From an uncultured Psychroflexus sp. (lineage in GTDB: Bacteria; Bacteroidota; Bacteroidia; Flavobacteriales; Flavobacteriaceae): DNA of 52,193 nucleotides. Position numbers and translations under genes: made by a program. The DNA lies in contig CAJXLO010000005.1 in NCBI GenBank assembly GCA_913056525.1, positions 1 through 52,193 on the forward strand, given 5' to 3'. Shown piece by piece: positions 8,564-17,526 of the stretch (positions are counted from its first letter, which is position 1; every line of letters begins with the position of its first letter). The notes beneath the pieces were generated by a model, which was given only the letters and a program-made list of their open reading frames with translations, was not told the DNA's origin and did no database searches.

Positions 8564-9097
8564 TCAAGGCTTAACGATCTCGTGAACCTTGAAATCAGGT
8601 TGGTTCCTAAGTTGTTCTTGCAGAGAATTATAATCATATATATCAACATTTGGGTCATTCGCAAAATCTGCGGGCAAGATAGCAATTCTAAAGACCTGGT
8701 CTTCAATAAAACTGAAAGGAACGGTATCCAGATTGGTGTTACCGTCCAGGAACAAGCTCACATCCAGGAATGTATGATTGAAATTATAGACTAATTGACT
8801 TCCATCGTCCAGGAAGAAGCTTTGCGGAAGTGGCGTCCATACATCTATGGGACCGGAAGTGTCGCTCACCTGTGTTTCCAGTAAATAGACCATAACTACA
8901 TCACTTTCAAAAACTTCTATATTTTGTGGAAATTCTACCAATACCTGATAATTATTCGCTGGTGAAAAATCCACGGTCACCTCAAAAACCTGTCCCAATA
9001 TATTCGTGCCTGGCGGACCTTGTGGACCTCTATCACCTTCACAGGAAGCAAATAGAACAAATAGAATGCTTAATAGACCTATTTTAATTTTCATCAT
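8564..9097 (-). CDS. Lipoprotein with short collagen-like motif, function unknown
   Basis: 177-residue predicted lipoprotein: hydrophobic leader, then the lipobox LFASC at about residues 15-19. The mature N-terminus at once carries four Gly-X-Y triplets (GDR GPQ GPP GTN), a collagen-like spacer seen on many flavobacterial lipoproteins. The rest (about residues 35-177) is a beta-rich domain that I cannot assign. Its start overlaps the end of the upstream msrB by 14 bases and the next gene begins 5 bases after its stop, so translation is probably coupled. It may be a surface partner of the T9SS protein encoded downstream, but that is inference only. Confidence 0.8.
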   Translation of the reverse strand: MMKIKIGLLSILFVLFASCEGDRGPQGPPGTNILGQVFEVTVDFSPANNYQVLVEFPQNIEVFESDVVMVYLLETQVSDTSGPIDVWTPLPQSFFLDDGSQLVYNFNHTFLDVSLFLDGNTNLDTVPFSFIEDQVFRIAILPADFANDPNVDIYDYNSLQEQLRNQPDFKVHEIVKP

Positions 9098-9461
9098 CTT
9101 TTTTGAATTGTAAACTTAAGGAATTCACACAATATCGCTGTCCGGTATCGGTAGGTCCGTCATCGAAAATATGACCTAAGTGACCGCCACAATTGGCGCA
9201 AAGTATTTCTGTCCTGATCATACCTAAAGATCTATCTTTCTTATAGCTGATCTTACCAGTTATGGACTCGTCAAAACTGGGCCAACCGCAATTGCTTTCA
9301 AATTTCATATCACTTTCGAACAAAGGTTCATCACAACCGGCACATTTATAGACACCATCTTCAAAATGTAAATTGTACTTCCCAGAGAACGGAGGTTCGG
9401 TTCCTTTGTTGATCAGTATCCGTTTTTGTTCTTCGCTAAGTTCATTTTTATTTTTCATCAT
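9084..9461 (-). CDS. msrB: Peptide-methionine (R)-S-oxide reductase, cytosolic form
   Basis: Reduces methionine-R-sulfoxide in proteins. All MsrB signatures are present: the zinc site from two CxxC pairs (CAGC and CANC), the fold motif GWPSFD, GGHLGHIFDDGP, and the catalytic cysteine in QRYCVNSLSL. There is no signal peptide, so it should act in the cytosol, unlike its neighbour. Length 125 is a minimal MsrB domain. It overlaps the preceding msrB paralogue by 14 bases and the following lipoprotein gene by 14 bases. Confidence 0.95.
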   Translation of the reverse strand: MMKNKNELSEEQKRILINKGTEPPFSGKYNLHFEDGVYKCAGCDEPLFESDMKFESNCGWPSFDESITGKISYKKDRSLGMIRTEILCANCGGHLGHIFDDGPTDTGQRYCVNSLSLQFKKDDEN

Positions 9462-9927
9462 TATCGGCTTTAAAATCCAATGCTACTCCGTTGATACAAT
9501 GCCTTTTTCCAGTGGTTTCCCTGGGACCATCATTAAATACGTGACCTAAATGACTACCGCATTGGCCACATAGCAGCTCTTTCCGGGTGTATCCCAATTT
9601 ACTATCGGAGTCATAGGCGATCGCACCTTCAATAGGTCTGTCAAAGCTAGGCCATCCAGTACCACTTTTAAACTTATATCTGGTCTCATAGAGCGGATTC
9701 TCACAAGCAGCGCAGACAAATGTTCCTGGCTTTTTGACCTTGAGCAACGCACTACTGAAAGCTCTTTCGGTACCTGCTTCCCTTAATACCTGGTATTCTT
9801 GGTCTGTAAGTATATTCTTCCATTCTTTTTCCGATTTCTGGATAGGAAAATCATCGGAAGTATCGTCCTTTTGTCCTTTAGATTGACAGCTTACCATCAA
9901 TAAGACACTTAATATCAATAACTTCAT
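9448..9927 (-). CDS. msrB: Peptide-methionine (R)-S-oxide reductase, lipoprotein form
   Basis: Second MsrB, 159 residues. It begins with a lipoprotein signal (LLILSVLLMVSCQ), so it is predicted to be anchored in the periplasm or outer membrane and to repair oxidised envelope proteins. Zinc cysteines are in CAAC and CGQC, followed by GWPSFDRP, SHLGHVFNDGP and the catalytic cysteine of KRHCINGVAL. First gene of a minus-strand chain with its cytosolic paralogue, a collagen-motif lipoprotein and a T9SS-exported protein. No exact promoter motif was found in the 159-base gap upstream. Confidence 0.94.
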   Translation of the reverse strand: MKLLILSVLLMVSCQSKGQKDDTSDDFPIQKSEKEWKNILTDQEYQVLREAGTERAFSSALLKVKKPGTFVCAACENPLYETRYKFKSGTGWPSFDRPIEGAIAYDSDSKLGYTRKELLCGQCGSHLGHVFNDGPRETTGKRHCINGVALDFKADNDEK

Positions 9928-10086
9928 ATCGTAACAATTTTGATTTAAAACTAAGAATTTTAAGACCGATTATTTTTAGGGTTTTGTTAATTATGAAAAT
10001 GATAGCTCAAATAAAATAAGTTGACCTGAAAAGATGTACCTACTCCATGAATATTCTGTTATTTTGTTCTCTAAAAACATTTCACC

Positions 10087-10902
10087 ATGAAGTTTGTAAG
10101 ATACCTTTTACTATTTCTATTTATTGCAATTTCTTGTAATACTAATCCATTTACAGAGAAAAAGACCCTTGCTATTGTCCCTAATTCAACGTTGATACCG
10201 ATGTCATTTAAACAATATGATCAGGTCCTTGACAAGGAGAACCTTGAAAAAGGAACAGAAGATGCGAAGATGATACAGCGGATAGGAGACCGCATTGCGA
10301 ACGCTGCAGAAAAATGGTTAGCGGAAAAAGGATACGAGGACTACACGAAAGACTATGAATGGGAATTCTCCCTCATCAAAAAGGATATGATCAATGCCTG
10401 GGCAATGCCGGGCGGTAAAGTAGCCTTCTATACCGGGATCCTGCCCGTTGCCAAAAACGATAACGGCATTGCGACCATAATGGGTCATGAGGTGGCGCAC
10501 GCGTTGGCCAACCATGGACAACAACGGATGAGCGCAGCTTCAATACAGCAAGCCGTTGGTGTAGTGGGAATGGCCGCCATTGGTGATGATAATGATGAAG
10601 AACAAGAGATCTTCAATGTGGCTTATGGTCTAGGAAGCCAGTTAGGTGTCATGCTTCCCTTTTCAAGGAAGCACGAGACAGAAGCAGATAAGATAGGGCT
10701 TACGATCATGGCCATAGCAGGTTATGATCCCAGCCATGCTTACAAATTATGGCAAAGGATGAGTGAAGCTTCGGGAGGAAAGGCGCCACCTGAATTCTTG
10801 AGCACTCATCCATCCAATGAGACCAGAATTAAGAACTTGAAAGAATGGAGTTCTAAAGCAAAACAAAAAGCTAGAGAACTGGGTGTAAGCTCTTTTGAAT
10901 AA
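10087..10902 (+). CDS. M48 family metalloprotease, lipoprotein
   Basis: Envelope zinc protease of the LoiP/YcaL type. The leader ends in a lipobox (FIAISC, about residue 17), so the protein is probably a periplasmic-facing lipoprotein. The zinc motif HEVAH is at residues 134-138 and the third ligand lies in the ETEAD motif at 197-201. The family's WAMPGGKVAFYTG segment precedes the active site, and LSTHPSNETRI closes the domain. Length 271 is normal. These proteases degrade misfolded outer-membrane proteins in other bacteria; the substrate here is unknown. The transporter gene starts right after its stop codon. Confidence 0.93.
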   Translation: MKFVRYLLLFLFIAISCNTNPFTEKKTLAIVPNSTLIPMSFKQYDQVLDKENLEKGTEDAKMIQRIGDRIANAAEKWLAEKGYEDYTKDYEWEFSLIKKDMINAWAMPGGKVAFYTGILPVAKNDNGIATIMGHEVAHALANHGQQRMSAASIQQAVGVVGMAAIGDDNDEEQEIFNVAYGLGSQLGVMLPFSRKHETEADKIGLTIMAIAGYDPSHAYKLWQRMSEASGGKAPPEFLSTHPSNETRIKNLKEWSSKAKQKARELGVSSFE

Positions 10903-10905
10903 GTG

Positions 10906-12240
10906 ATGAGGAAAACTTTACCCAAAGGTCATAAAAAACTGATTCGCGCCTGGGCATTCTATGATTGGGCCAACTCAGTATATAGCCTGGTTATTTCATC
11001 AGCCGTTTTTCCAATATTCTATGGAGCTTTGACCGTGATAAAGGATGATCAGGGGAATGTTATCAATGATACGGTTGCATTCATGGGATTTCAATTCAAT
11101 AACGACGCGCTGATCTCCTATGTAACGGCATTGGCCTTTATTGTCATCGCATTGATGAGCCCGTTTTTAAGTGGTATTGCAGATTATTTAGGTAACAAGA
11201 AAAGCTTTATGAAGTCCTTTAATTATTTGGGAGCCCTTGGCTGTATAGGATTATACTGGTTCAGCCTGGAATTCTTGTGGTTCGGTCTTTTGAGTTATTT
11301 TTTTGGATTGGTCGGTTTCTGGGGAAGCATCGTCTTTTATAATTCCTATTTACCTGACATTGCATTCAAGGACCAACAAGATAAAGCCAGTTCATTAGGT
11401 TTCTCTTTAGGTTATATAGGAAGTATTTTCTTATTGATCATTTGTCTTATCATGATACTGAATTATGAGACATTCGGTTTTGCATCAGAGAGCGTCCCAA
11501 CCCGATGGTCCTTCGTGCTTACCGGTATCTGGTGGATCGGCTTCAGTCAATATACTTATAGTATACTTCCGAGTTCCAACAAAAGTACCATTCAGGGAAA
11601 GAATTATCTTTTCAACGGATTTCGAGAGCTGAAGCTGGTTTTCCGTAAGATCAGAATGGATCCGTTCATGGAAAAATACCTCACAGCTTTTTTTATCTAT
11701 AGTATGGCCGTGCAGACTATCATGCTCATCGCCACCTATTTTGGCGTTGAAGAGATCAAGTGGGGAAATACGGATTCCACGACCGGGCTGATAACGAGCA
11801 TCCTGCTTATTCAGCTCGTGGCGATCGCAGGTGCTTATTTTGCAGCCAGACTTTCCAGGAAGATCGGCAACCTTAATGTACTGATCATCATTAATATCAT
11901 ATGGGTTACCGTATGTGTCTATGCCTATTTTATCCATACACCTGTTCAATTCTATATCGCGGCCTTTTTCGTAGGACTTGTCATGGGTGCCATCCAATCG
12001 ATATCTCGTTCTACTTATTCCAAGTATATTCCTAATGATGAGAAAGATACCACCTCCTTTTTCAGTTTTTTCGATGTAACGGAGAAGATAGGACTTGTCA
12101 TAGGAATGAGCTTTTATGGTATAAGTGCTCAATTGACCGGAAGTGTCCGATATTCGATATTCTTCCTCATCATTTTCTTTATCATAGGGCTCATCCTGTT
12201 ATTTCAATTGCGAAACAAACATCGCATCTTTAAAAATTGA
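10906..12240 (+). CDS. MFS transporter, UMF1/Atg22 family
   Basis: Predicted 12-span inner-membrane permease. The N-terminal RAWAFYDWANSVYSLVISSAVFP is a hallmark of the UMF1 (Vacuole effluxer Atg22-like) branch of the MFS, and SRSTYSKYIPNDEKDTTSFFSFFDVTEK in the second half is the matching signature. Substrate not predictable. GTG (10903) directly follows the protease stop at 10900-10902 and ATG comes three bases later; ATG is preferred. The tight junction implies cotranscription with the M48 protease. Confidence 0.92.
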   Translation: MRKTLPKGHKKLIRAWAFYDWANSVYSLVISSAVFPIFYGALTVIKDDQGNVINDTVAFMGFQFNNDALISYVTALAFIVIALMSPFLSGIADYLGNKKSFMKSFNYLGALGCIGLYWFSLEFLWFGLLSYFFGLVGFWGSIVFYNSYLPDIAFKDQQDKASSLGFSLGYIGSIFLLIICLIMILNYETFGFASESVPTRWSFVLTGIWWIGFSQYTYSILPSSNKSTIQGKNYLFNGFRELKLVFRKIRMDPFMEKYLTAFFIYSMAVQTIMLIATYFGVEEIKWGNTDSTTGLITSILLIQLVAIAGAYFAARLSRKIGNLNVLIIINIIWVTVCVYAYFIHTPVQFYIAAFFVGLVMGAIQSISRSTYSKYIPNDEKDTTSFFSFFDVTEKIGLVIGMSFYGISAQLTGSVRYSIFFLIIFFIIGLILLFQLRNKHRIFKN

Positions 12241-12267
12241 TTATTTTTACGACAAAAATCATTACCC

Positions 12268-13218
12268 ATGAACGTTCTAAAATTCAAATTCATATTTATT
12301 CTTTTAATGATGATAAGCATATCAAGCTGTGATGATGAACCGCTTGAAGGTTTTGATAATGCCCAGAACGAAGAAGAAGACCCGAACTTGGATGCTATCT
12401 TTCAGGCCACATTATCAGATACCATTGATTTTAATGCTGATGAGATAACCGCTGAACTAACGGAAGATGGCCTACAATTTTCCGGAACGATGAACAATAA
12501 GCGTATCGGCTTTGGACTTCCTATTCCTGCCATTGGAGAAAAAGACCTTTCCACAAATCAGGCGAACGGTTTTTATAATACTGATGTGGAAGAAGCCTTA
12601 TCAGCATTTTTTACAGCTGAAACGGGAGTCCTGAACATAGAAACCCTTGATACGGTAAATACTCGTATTTCTGGAACTTTCTCTGGTGAATTTGTAGAAA
12701 TAAGCAGCAACGATACCCTTAATGTTACCAATGGAAGTTTTACGGACATCTTTTTTGAAGATAACACGCCGAACCAGGGCGGACCAGATGATGGTGGAAA
12801 TGAGGTCAGTGGTTCACTCAGTGTTGATATTGATGGTGAGGCCACGACCTTCGATCTGGATGACATCAACTTTCCGAGCAATAATGATGTGGTAGTATAC
12901 AAATTTTTGAACCTGAATGAAGATGATACACAAGCATCACAACAGGTTGACCTGGTGCTTCCTGTGGATTTGAGCGAAGGTGATTTTGATGTCAACGCCC
13001 ATCCAGAACCTGGTTCTGCACTAAATCCTTTCTCCTTTAAGTTCGATGACCCGGTTCAAGAGCTCAATGTCCTATCATTAGCTGATTCAGGTCAGTTTTC
13101 TGTTACTAATGTATCAGATGTTACTATTGAAGGAACTTTTAGTCTGGATGGTGAAGATATTGATACAGATCAGACACTTTCATTTACAAACGGAAGTTTT
13201 ACCATAAATTTACAATAG
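12268..13218 (+). CDS. Lipoprotein with duplicated beta domain (DUF6252-like)
   Basis: 316-residue predicted lipoprotein: leader, lipobox SISSC near residue 21, then a short acidic linker. The body is two related halves (about residues 45-165 and 178-316) joined by a Gly/Pro/Asp linker. Both halves close with the same pattern, RISGTF...LNVTNGSFT and TIEGTF...LSFTNGSFT, which points to internal duplication. It resembles Bacteroidota DUF6252-type proteins, function unknown. A near-match promoter element (TATTTTTA, 12242-12249) lies ahead. It ends 10 bases from the convergent DUF6095 gene. Confidence 0.75.
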   Translation: MNVLKFKFIFILLMMISISSCDDEPLEGFDNAQNEEEDPNLDAIFQATLSDTIDFNADEITAELTEDGLQFSGTMNNKRIGFGLPIPAIGEKDLSTNQANGFYNTDVEEALSAFFTAETGVLNIETLDTVNTRISGTFSGEFVEISSNDTLNVTNGSFTDIFFEDNTPNQGGPDDGGNEVSGSLSVDIDGEATTFDLDDINFPSNNDVVVYKFLNLNEDDTQASQQVDLVLPVDLSEGDFDVNAHPEPGSALNPFSFKFDDPVQELNVLSLADSGQFSVTNVSDVTIEGTFSLDGEDIDTDQTLSFTNGSFTINLQ

Positions 13219-13228
13219 AAAAAAGACA

Positions 13229-13456
13229 TCAATCATCAAAGAAAGCACTGACCGTCTTTTTAATGCCCAGGAATATCATTATCATAGCACCTATGGCGAT
13301 CAATATCCCTAAAATGAGCACAGGAATGTAAAAAGGATGTTCCTGGTTCTTGAAGGCGCTAAATATGATGCTCGGTCCAGTAAATATCAATACCAAGGAT
13401 ATCGCAAGGAACTTGATTCCTTTGCCTAATCTTTCTTTGTTAGTTCTTTTGCTCAT
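13229..13456 (-). CDS. Small two-span membrane protein, DUF6095 family
   Basis: 75 residues with a basic N-terminus (SKRTNKERLGKG) and two hydrophobic segments (about 15-33 and 42-64) joined by a short polar loop, so probably an inner-membrane hairpin. Recognised as the small protein that often follows murQ in Flavobacteriaceae; its role is unknown. Its start overlaps the murQ 3' end by 17 bases, which suggests coupled translation. Confidence 0.75.
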   Translation of the reverse strand: MSKRTNKERLGKGIKFLAISLVLIFTGPSIIFSAFKNQEHPFYIPVLILGILIAIGAMIMIFLGIKKTVSAFFDD

Positions 13457-14264
13457 TTATTAGGACTTTTCTTACACTACCGTAATGAACAAGTAGTTTT
13501 TCCGCTTTTTCGAGGTCTAGCTCTAGCTCTTCGGCTATAATACGAGCGCCGCGCTTTACTAATTTTTGATTGGACAGTTGCATATCTACCATTCTATTGC
13601 CTCTTATATGACCTAATCCTACCATACAAGCCGTAGACATCATGTTCAATATCATTTTCTGTGCGCTTCCTGCCTTTAGTCTGGAACTACCGCTTATAAA
13701 TTCCGGCCCCAGGTCAACAGCAATGGCAACTTCTGATGATCTTGCCAGGGGAGAATTTTTATCGGCCGTTATACAACCAGTTAACAGACCATTTTCCCTA
13801 GCATCTTCTATTCCGCCTACCACATAAGGTGTTCTCCCTGAAGCTGCCAGACCTATCACCACATCATTCTTACCCACAGAATATTCCTTCAGGTCTCTCC
13901 AGCATTGATCACTATTATCCTCTGCTTTTTCTACAGCATTTCTTATCGCCTCATCTCCACCAGCAATGATACCGATGACCTTACCTCGCGCTACGCCAAA
14001 TGTAGGTGGACATTCACTGGCGTCTAATATACCTAATCTTCCGCTGGTACCCGCGCCGATGTAAAACAATCTCCCACCTTGCTTTAATCTTACCAGACTC
14101 TTATCTACAAGTGTTGATATTTTATCGAGAACGAGTTCAACTGCATCGGCCACTTGCTTATCTTCCCGATTCATTGCCTGGATGATCTCGGCGCTTGTCA
14201 TACGGTCGATATCGTTGTAATAAGATTCAGCTTCTGTCTTCGGTAAAGAATCCTTACTGTTCAT
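13440..14264 (-). CDS. murQ: N-acetylmuramic acid 6-phosphate etherase
   Basis: Cleaves the lactyl ether of MurNAc-6-phosphate, giving GlcNAc-6-phosphate and D-lactate, a cytosolic step of cell-wall recycling. The sugar isomerase (SIS) fold shows GAGTSGRLGILDASECPPTF at residues 70-89. The two catalytic glutamates of characterised MurQ align with E84 and E115 (AEDN). The C-terminal part includes KAGSAQKMILNM and HIRGNRMVDMQ. Length 274 is slightly short but complete. It sits 4 bases after DUF4249 in one minus-strand operon with a TonB receptor, suggesting use of imported wall sugars. Confidence 0.95.
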   Translation of the reverse strand: MNSKDSLPKTEAESYYNDIDRMTSAEIIQAMNREDKQVADAVELVLDKISTLVDKSLVRLKQGGRLFYIGAGTSGRLGILDASECPPTFGVARGKVIGIIAGGDEAIRNAVEKAEDNSDQCWRDLKEYSVGKNDVVIGLAASGRTPYVVGGIEDARENGLLTGCITADKNSPLARSSEVAIAVDLGPEFISGSSRLKAGSAQKMILNMMSTACMVGLGHIRGNRMVDMQLSNQKLVKRGARIIAEELELDLEKAEKLLVHYGSVRKVLINEQKN

Positions 14265-14268
14265 AAGA

Positions 14269-15084
14269 TCATTGTACTAAGTAGTTCAAAGTATCGACTT
14301 CTGAAAGACTAAAATAACCAAAAGGATAGTTATCTTCATTATCCGTATTGATTATATTTCCTCTCACGGTCGCGGGTCGTGTTTGGAATGGACCGCCACT
14401 ATCACCTACCTGACTTAAAAGCAGGAACAGGTAATCGTAATATTGTCTGGAAATTCCTTGCATCTGGATGTTTACGACATTCCCACTTTCCAGGTCTTCT
14501 TCCTGATAAGTAGAGAATATGGGGTTTCCGTCGTTAAACTCATCATCGAATATTTCCAGGGTCGGTATTTGAATGAAAGGAACGCGATAGGCGAAAAGGT
14601 AATAATTCTCAACACCTGCCGGATCAGTGTAATGGGTCTTTATTTCTATCTCTTCCCCGCTAAATCCGCTATCGTTCCTTTGTGTAATGGAGTCGATGGG
14701 AACCACAGGTTTCAAGGTTTCCGTAGCCCGGAATTGTTGACCTTCTGCCTGCACGTTGAGTTCATAGGTTTCATTCAACTCAGGTAGGAATTCATTTGTC
14801 GTGTAAGTTCCCGGTTGGTCCTCATCATTGGTGAAGGTTATCAGTTGGTCATTTGGCATTGTTATGGTAACTGATGCATCCGTTACCGGAATAGGGTCTT
14901 CTTCATAAAAACCTCGGGTCTTACTGATCCTTATCTTCTGATCGCTTCCATCCGTACCTTTGATCCATTTGATGGAAGCATCGATGACGATTCTTTTTTC
15001 AGCCTCTTGAAGGTCTACGAAAACCACCTCTTCACATCCATACAGAAAGAAAATACACAGTAAAGCAATGACAGATCTTTTCAT
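14269..15084 (-). CDS. DUF4249 outer-membrane-associated lipoprotein
   Basis: 271-residue lipoprotein with lipobox FLYGC (about residue 16) followed by the typical EEVVFVDL opening of DUF4249 proteins. The first half looks like a beta-sandwich carrying a TonB-receptor-associated pattern (VTITMPND, TYTTNEFLPELNETYELNV). The family is almost always encoded beside a TonB-dependent receptor and is presumed to help bind substrate at the surface. Here it starts 3 bases after the receptor stop and is followed 4 bases later by murQ. Confidence 0.88.
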   Translation of the reverse strand: MKRSVIALLCIFFLYGCEEVVFVDLQEAEKRIVIDASIKWIKGTDGSDQKIRISKTRGFYEEDPIPVTDASVTITMPNDQLITFTNDEDQPGTYTTNEFLPELNETYELNVQAEGQQFRATETLKPVVPIDSITQRNDSGFSGEEIEIKTHYTDPAGVENYYLFAYRVPFIQIPTLEIFDDEFNDGNPIFSTYQEEDLESGNVVNIQMQGISRQYYDYLFLLLSQVGDSGGPFQTRPATVRGNIINTDNEDNYPFGYFSLSEVDTLNYLVQ

Positions 15085-15087
15085 TTT

Positions 15088-17445
15088 CTAGAATTTTATT
15101 TGATAACTAACTGCTGGTACTATCCCAAATATAGATAATCTTACGGCTTCGTTCCTACCGGTTGTCCTATTTTGTTCAAAGCTTAATGCGGCTGCGTTCA
15201 TCCTGTTATACACGTTATAGATACTGAAGTTCCAGGAAGCGTCCCACAGGTCGTTCTGCTTTTTGGGTTTATAATTTGCTGATACATCTAATCTGTGTAC
15301 CGTAGGTAACCTATTTGTGTTCCTACCTTCAAATACAGGAATGTTCAAACCCTGGAACTCAAATTGTCCTACGGGAAAGTTCACCGGAAGTCCGGTTTGC
15401 GCTATAAAACTTGCATTGAAGCTCCATTGTTTGTTCCAGTCATAATTTGCTACTATGGACAGGTCATGTGTCTTATCATAATTGGCCAGATACCAGTCGC
15501 CACCGGCTATTCCAGGTTCATCAGTAGTCCTTCCTGGCGTTCTTTGTTCTGATCGGGATAAGGTATAAGCAACCCAACCTGTAAGGTCGCCTTCATTCTT
15601 TTTAAAAAGGAATTCCAGGCCATAACTCCTAGCTTCACCGCTTAGCACGAACCTTTCTACATCATCATTAGCGATCAGGTCAGCTCCGTCTACATAATCC
15701 AACTTATTATCTATGGACTTATAAAAGCTCTCTATCTCTAATGTAAACCTATCGTCATTGAACTCCTTAAAAAAACCGAAGGCAAACTGGTCTAATTTCT
15801 CGGGTTGTATGAAAGTTCCGCTAGGGGTCCAAATATCCAGTGGAGTAGGTGAGGAAGTATTTGATATCAGATGTAAGTTCTGTACCATCCTGTTATAGCT
15901 CGCCTTGATAGAAGTACTTTCTGAGAAAGTATAAGATGCTGAAAATCTTGGTTCAAAGTTTAAGTACGTCTTCACGATCTCCGTGTTGGAACGATTGAAC
16001 GTTCTAATCGGTTCTGCTTCCTCATAAATGTTCAGTTCTTCATTATAAATGACGGGCTGATCATTCTCATAAACAGGAGTTTCATTTTGACCTAAACGAG
16101 AAAAAGCACTGAAACGCAATCCGTAGTCTAATTTAAGATCATCAGTAATATCTTGAGAAATGCCCAGATATGCAGCATTATCCCAGGCATATTTTCGTGG
16201 AAGCTGGTCTTCCGTGATGCCTGAAGTTGGGGAAGTGGGTTTTATATAACCTGGATTAAAGGTGTGATAGATACTTTCCAGACCATATCTTAATTGTAGT
16301 TCGTCTGATAAAAAGTGGTTCATATCATAGTTCATGTCCAGGTCATAGATGCCGTTCTCAAACTCAAACCCTACGAACTCCAGATTGAGCCTGTAAAGAT
16401 AGTCCGTGAAGGTAAAGGATAGATCACTGGTTAGGTCATCATTGAACCGATGCTTCCATCTTAAACTTGCGAACGTGTTTCCGTAAGTGTTCTTAAAACT
16501 TTCCGCCAGCGAAAATACATCCCTTCCTAAATAACTGGAGAAGTATAATTGATCATCCTCATTGAACCTGTGTTTTAGCTTAGCGTTTACATCATAGAAG
16601 TAAGCGGAGTTCGAATTATCCGTTAGCTTCAGGAACAAATGTGCATAAGAGCTCCTTCCGCCAAAGTAGTACGAAGTCTTACCTTTTTTTATTGGTCCCT
16701 GTACGTTCAATTTACTACTGACCACACCTATGCTCGCATCTCCTTTATGATTCTGAAGGTCACCGGATTTAAGGTCTACATCGAGTACTGATGATAATCT
16801 ACCACCATATCTGGGAGGAATGCCTCCTTTATATAAGGTTAGGTTTTCCACAGCGTTTGGATTGAATACAGAGAACAATCCGAACAAATGAGAGGAGTTG
16901 TAAATGGTTGCGTCATCCATTAAGACCAGATTCTGGTCTGCTCCTCCGCCTCTAACGTTAAAACCAGAGGATCCTTCACCAGCGTTCGTAATTCCGGGTA
17001 ATTTTATCAAACTCCTCACCACATCGGCCTCGCCTAATACTACGGGAATTTTTTTTATCGTTTCTGAGCTCAATCGATTAACGCTCATCTGCGGATCCCT
17101 GATGTCAAGTTTTTCTATGTCCTTTTCAACGATCACTTCTTCTAGCGATTCAGCCTTAGGCTGGAGATAAATGTCCAATTCCCTATCTGCATCGATCCTT
17201 ATTCGTTCGTTGTATTCCTGAAACCCCAGATAATTTACATTGATAATATATTCTCCGGGTTCTAAGGATATCTCGTAAAAACCCTTTTCGTCGGTGCTTA
17301 TAGCTTTATTGATGGGTTTTATAAAAAGGTAAGCTTGCTGTACCACAGAACCATCGCTCTTATCCTTCACCTTTCCAGATAGTTCTACCTGACCATAGGA
17401 CTGATAACTTAATAGAGCTAAAAGAAAATAAAGTAGGTTCTTCAA
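15088..17445 (-). CDS. TonB-dependent outer-membrane receptor with CarboxypepD_reg-like domain
   Basis: Energy-coupled outer-membrane transporter of 785 residues. A signal peptide (about 1-18) is followed by a carboxypeptidase-regulatory-like domain (about 20-95, containing GFYEISLEPGEYIINVNYLGF), a plug (about 115-225, with LPGITNAGEGSSGFNVRGGG) and a beta-barrel ending in a terminal phenylalanine (YQIKF). The start is TTG; no ATG nearby would keep the signal peptide. First gene of the operon with DUF4249, murQ and DUF6095. The company of murQ suggests a muropeptide or amino-sugar ligand, but nothing in the protein proves it. Confidence 0.93.
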   Translation of the reverse strand: MKNLLYFLLALLSYQSYGQVELSGKVKDKSDGSVVQQAYLFIKPINKAISTDEKGFYEISLEPGEYIINVNYLGFQEYNERIRIDADRELDIYLQPKAESLEEVIVEKDIEKLDIRDPQMSVNRLSSETIKKIPVVLGEADVVRSLIKLPGITNAGEGSSGFNVRGGGADQNLVLMDDATIYNSSHLFGLFSVFNPNAVENLTLYKGGIPPRYGGRLSSVLDVDLKSGDLQNHKGDASIGVVSSKLNVQGPIKKGKTSYYFGGRSSYAHLFLKLTDNSNSAYFYDVNAKLKHRFNEDDQLYFSSYLGRDVFSLAESFKNTYGNTFASLRWKHRFNDDLTSDLSFTFTDYLYRLNLEFVGFEFENGIYDLDMNYDMNHFLSDELQLRYGLESIYHTFNPGYIKPTSPTSGITEDQLPRKYAWDNAAYLGISQDITDDLKLDYGLRFSAFSRLGQNETPVYENDQPVIYNEELNIYEEAEPIRTFNRSNTEIVKTYLNFEPRFSASYTFSESTSIKASYNRMVQNLHLISNTSSPTPLDIWTPSGTFIQPEKLDQFAFGFFKEFNDDRFTLEIESFYKSIDNKLDYVDGADLIANDDVERFVLSGEARSYGLEFLFKKNEGDLTGWVAYTLSRSEQRTPGRTTDEPGIAGGDWYLANYDKTHDLSIVANYDWNKQWSFNASFIAQTGLPVNFPVGQFEFQGLNIPVFEGRNTNRLPTVHRLDVSANYKPKKQNDLWDASWNFSIYNVYNRMNAAALSFEQNRTTGRNEAVRLSIFGIVPAVSYQIKF

Positions 17446-17459
17446 TATACTTTTTTATA

Positions 17460-17467
17460 CAAAAGTA
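17460..17467 (-). promoter_or_regulatory. -7 promoter element for the TonB receptor-murQ operon
   Basis: On the minus strand this reads TACTTTTG, an exact TAnnTTTG, 14 bases before the TTG start. No strong -33 box is seen. Confidence 0.4.
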
Positions 17468-17526
17468 ATTCAGCAATCCAACTTATAAGGTTTCATCAGT
17501 TTAATAATTCCTTAAAGTTTTTACAT

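Noticed and set aside
11485-12132. 215-codon frame on the minus strand
   Set aside because: Lies fully inside the MFS transporter, which has clear family motifs; the minus frame has no recognisable domain and a highly polar, random-looking sequence.
12573-12995. 140-codon frame on the minus strand
   Set aside because: Fully inside the duplicated-domain lipoprotein; serine-rich composition is typical of a reversed acidic coding region.
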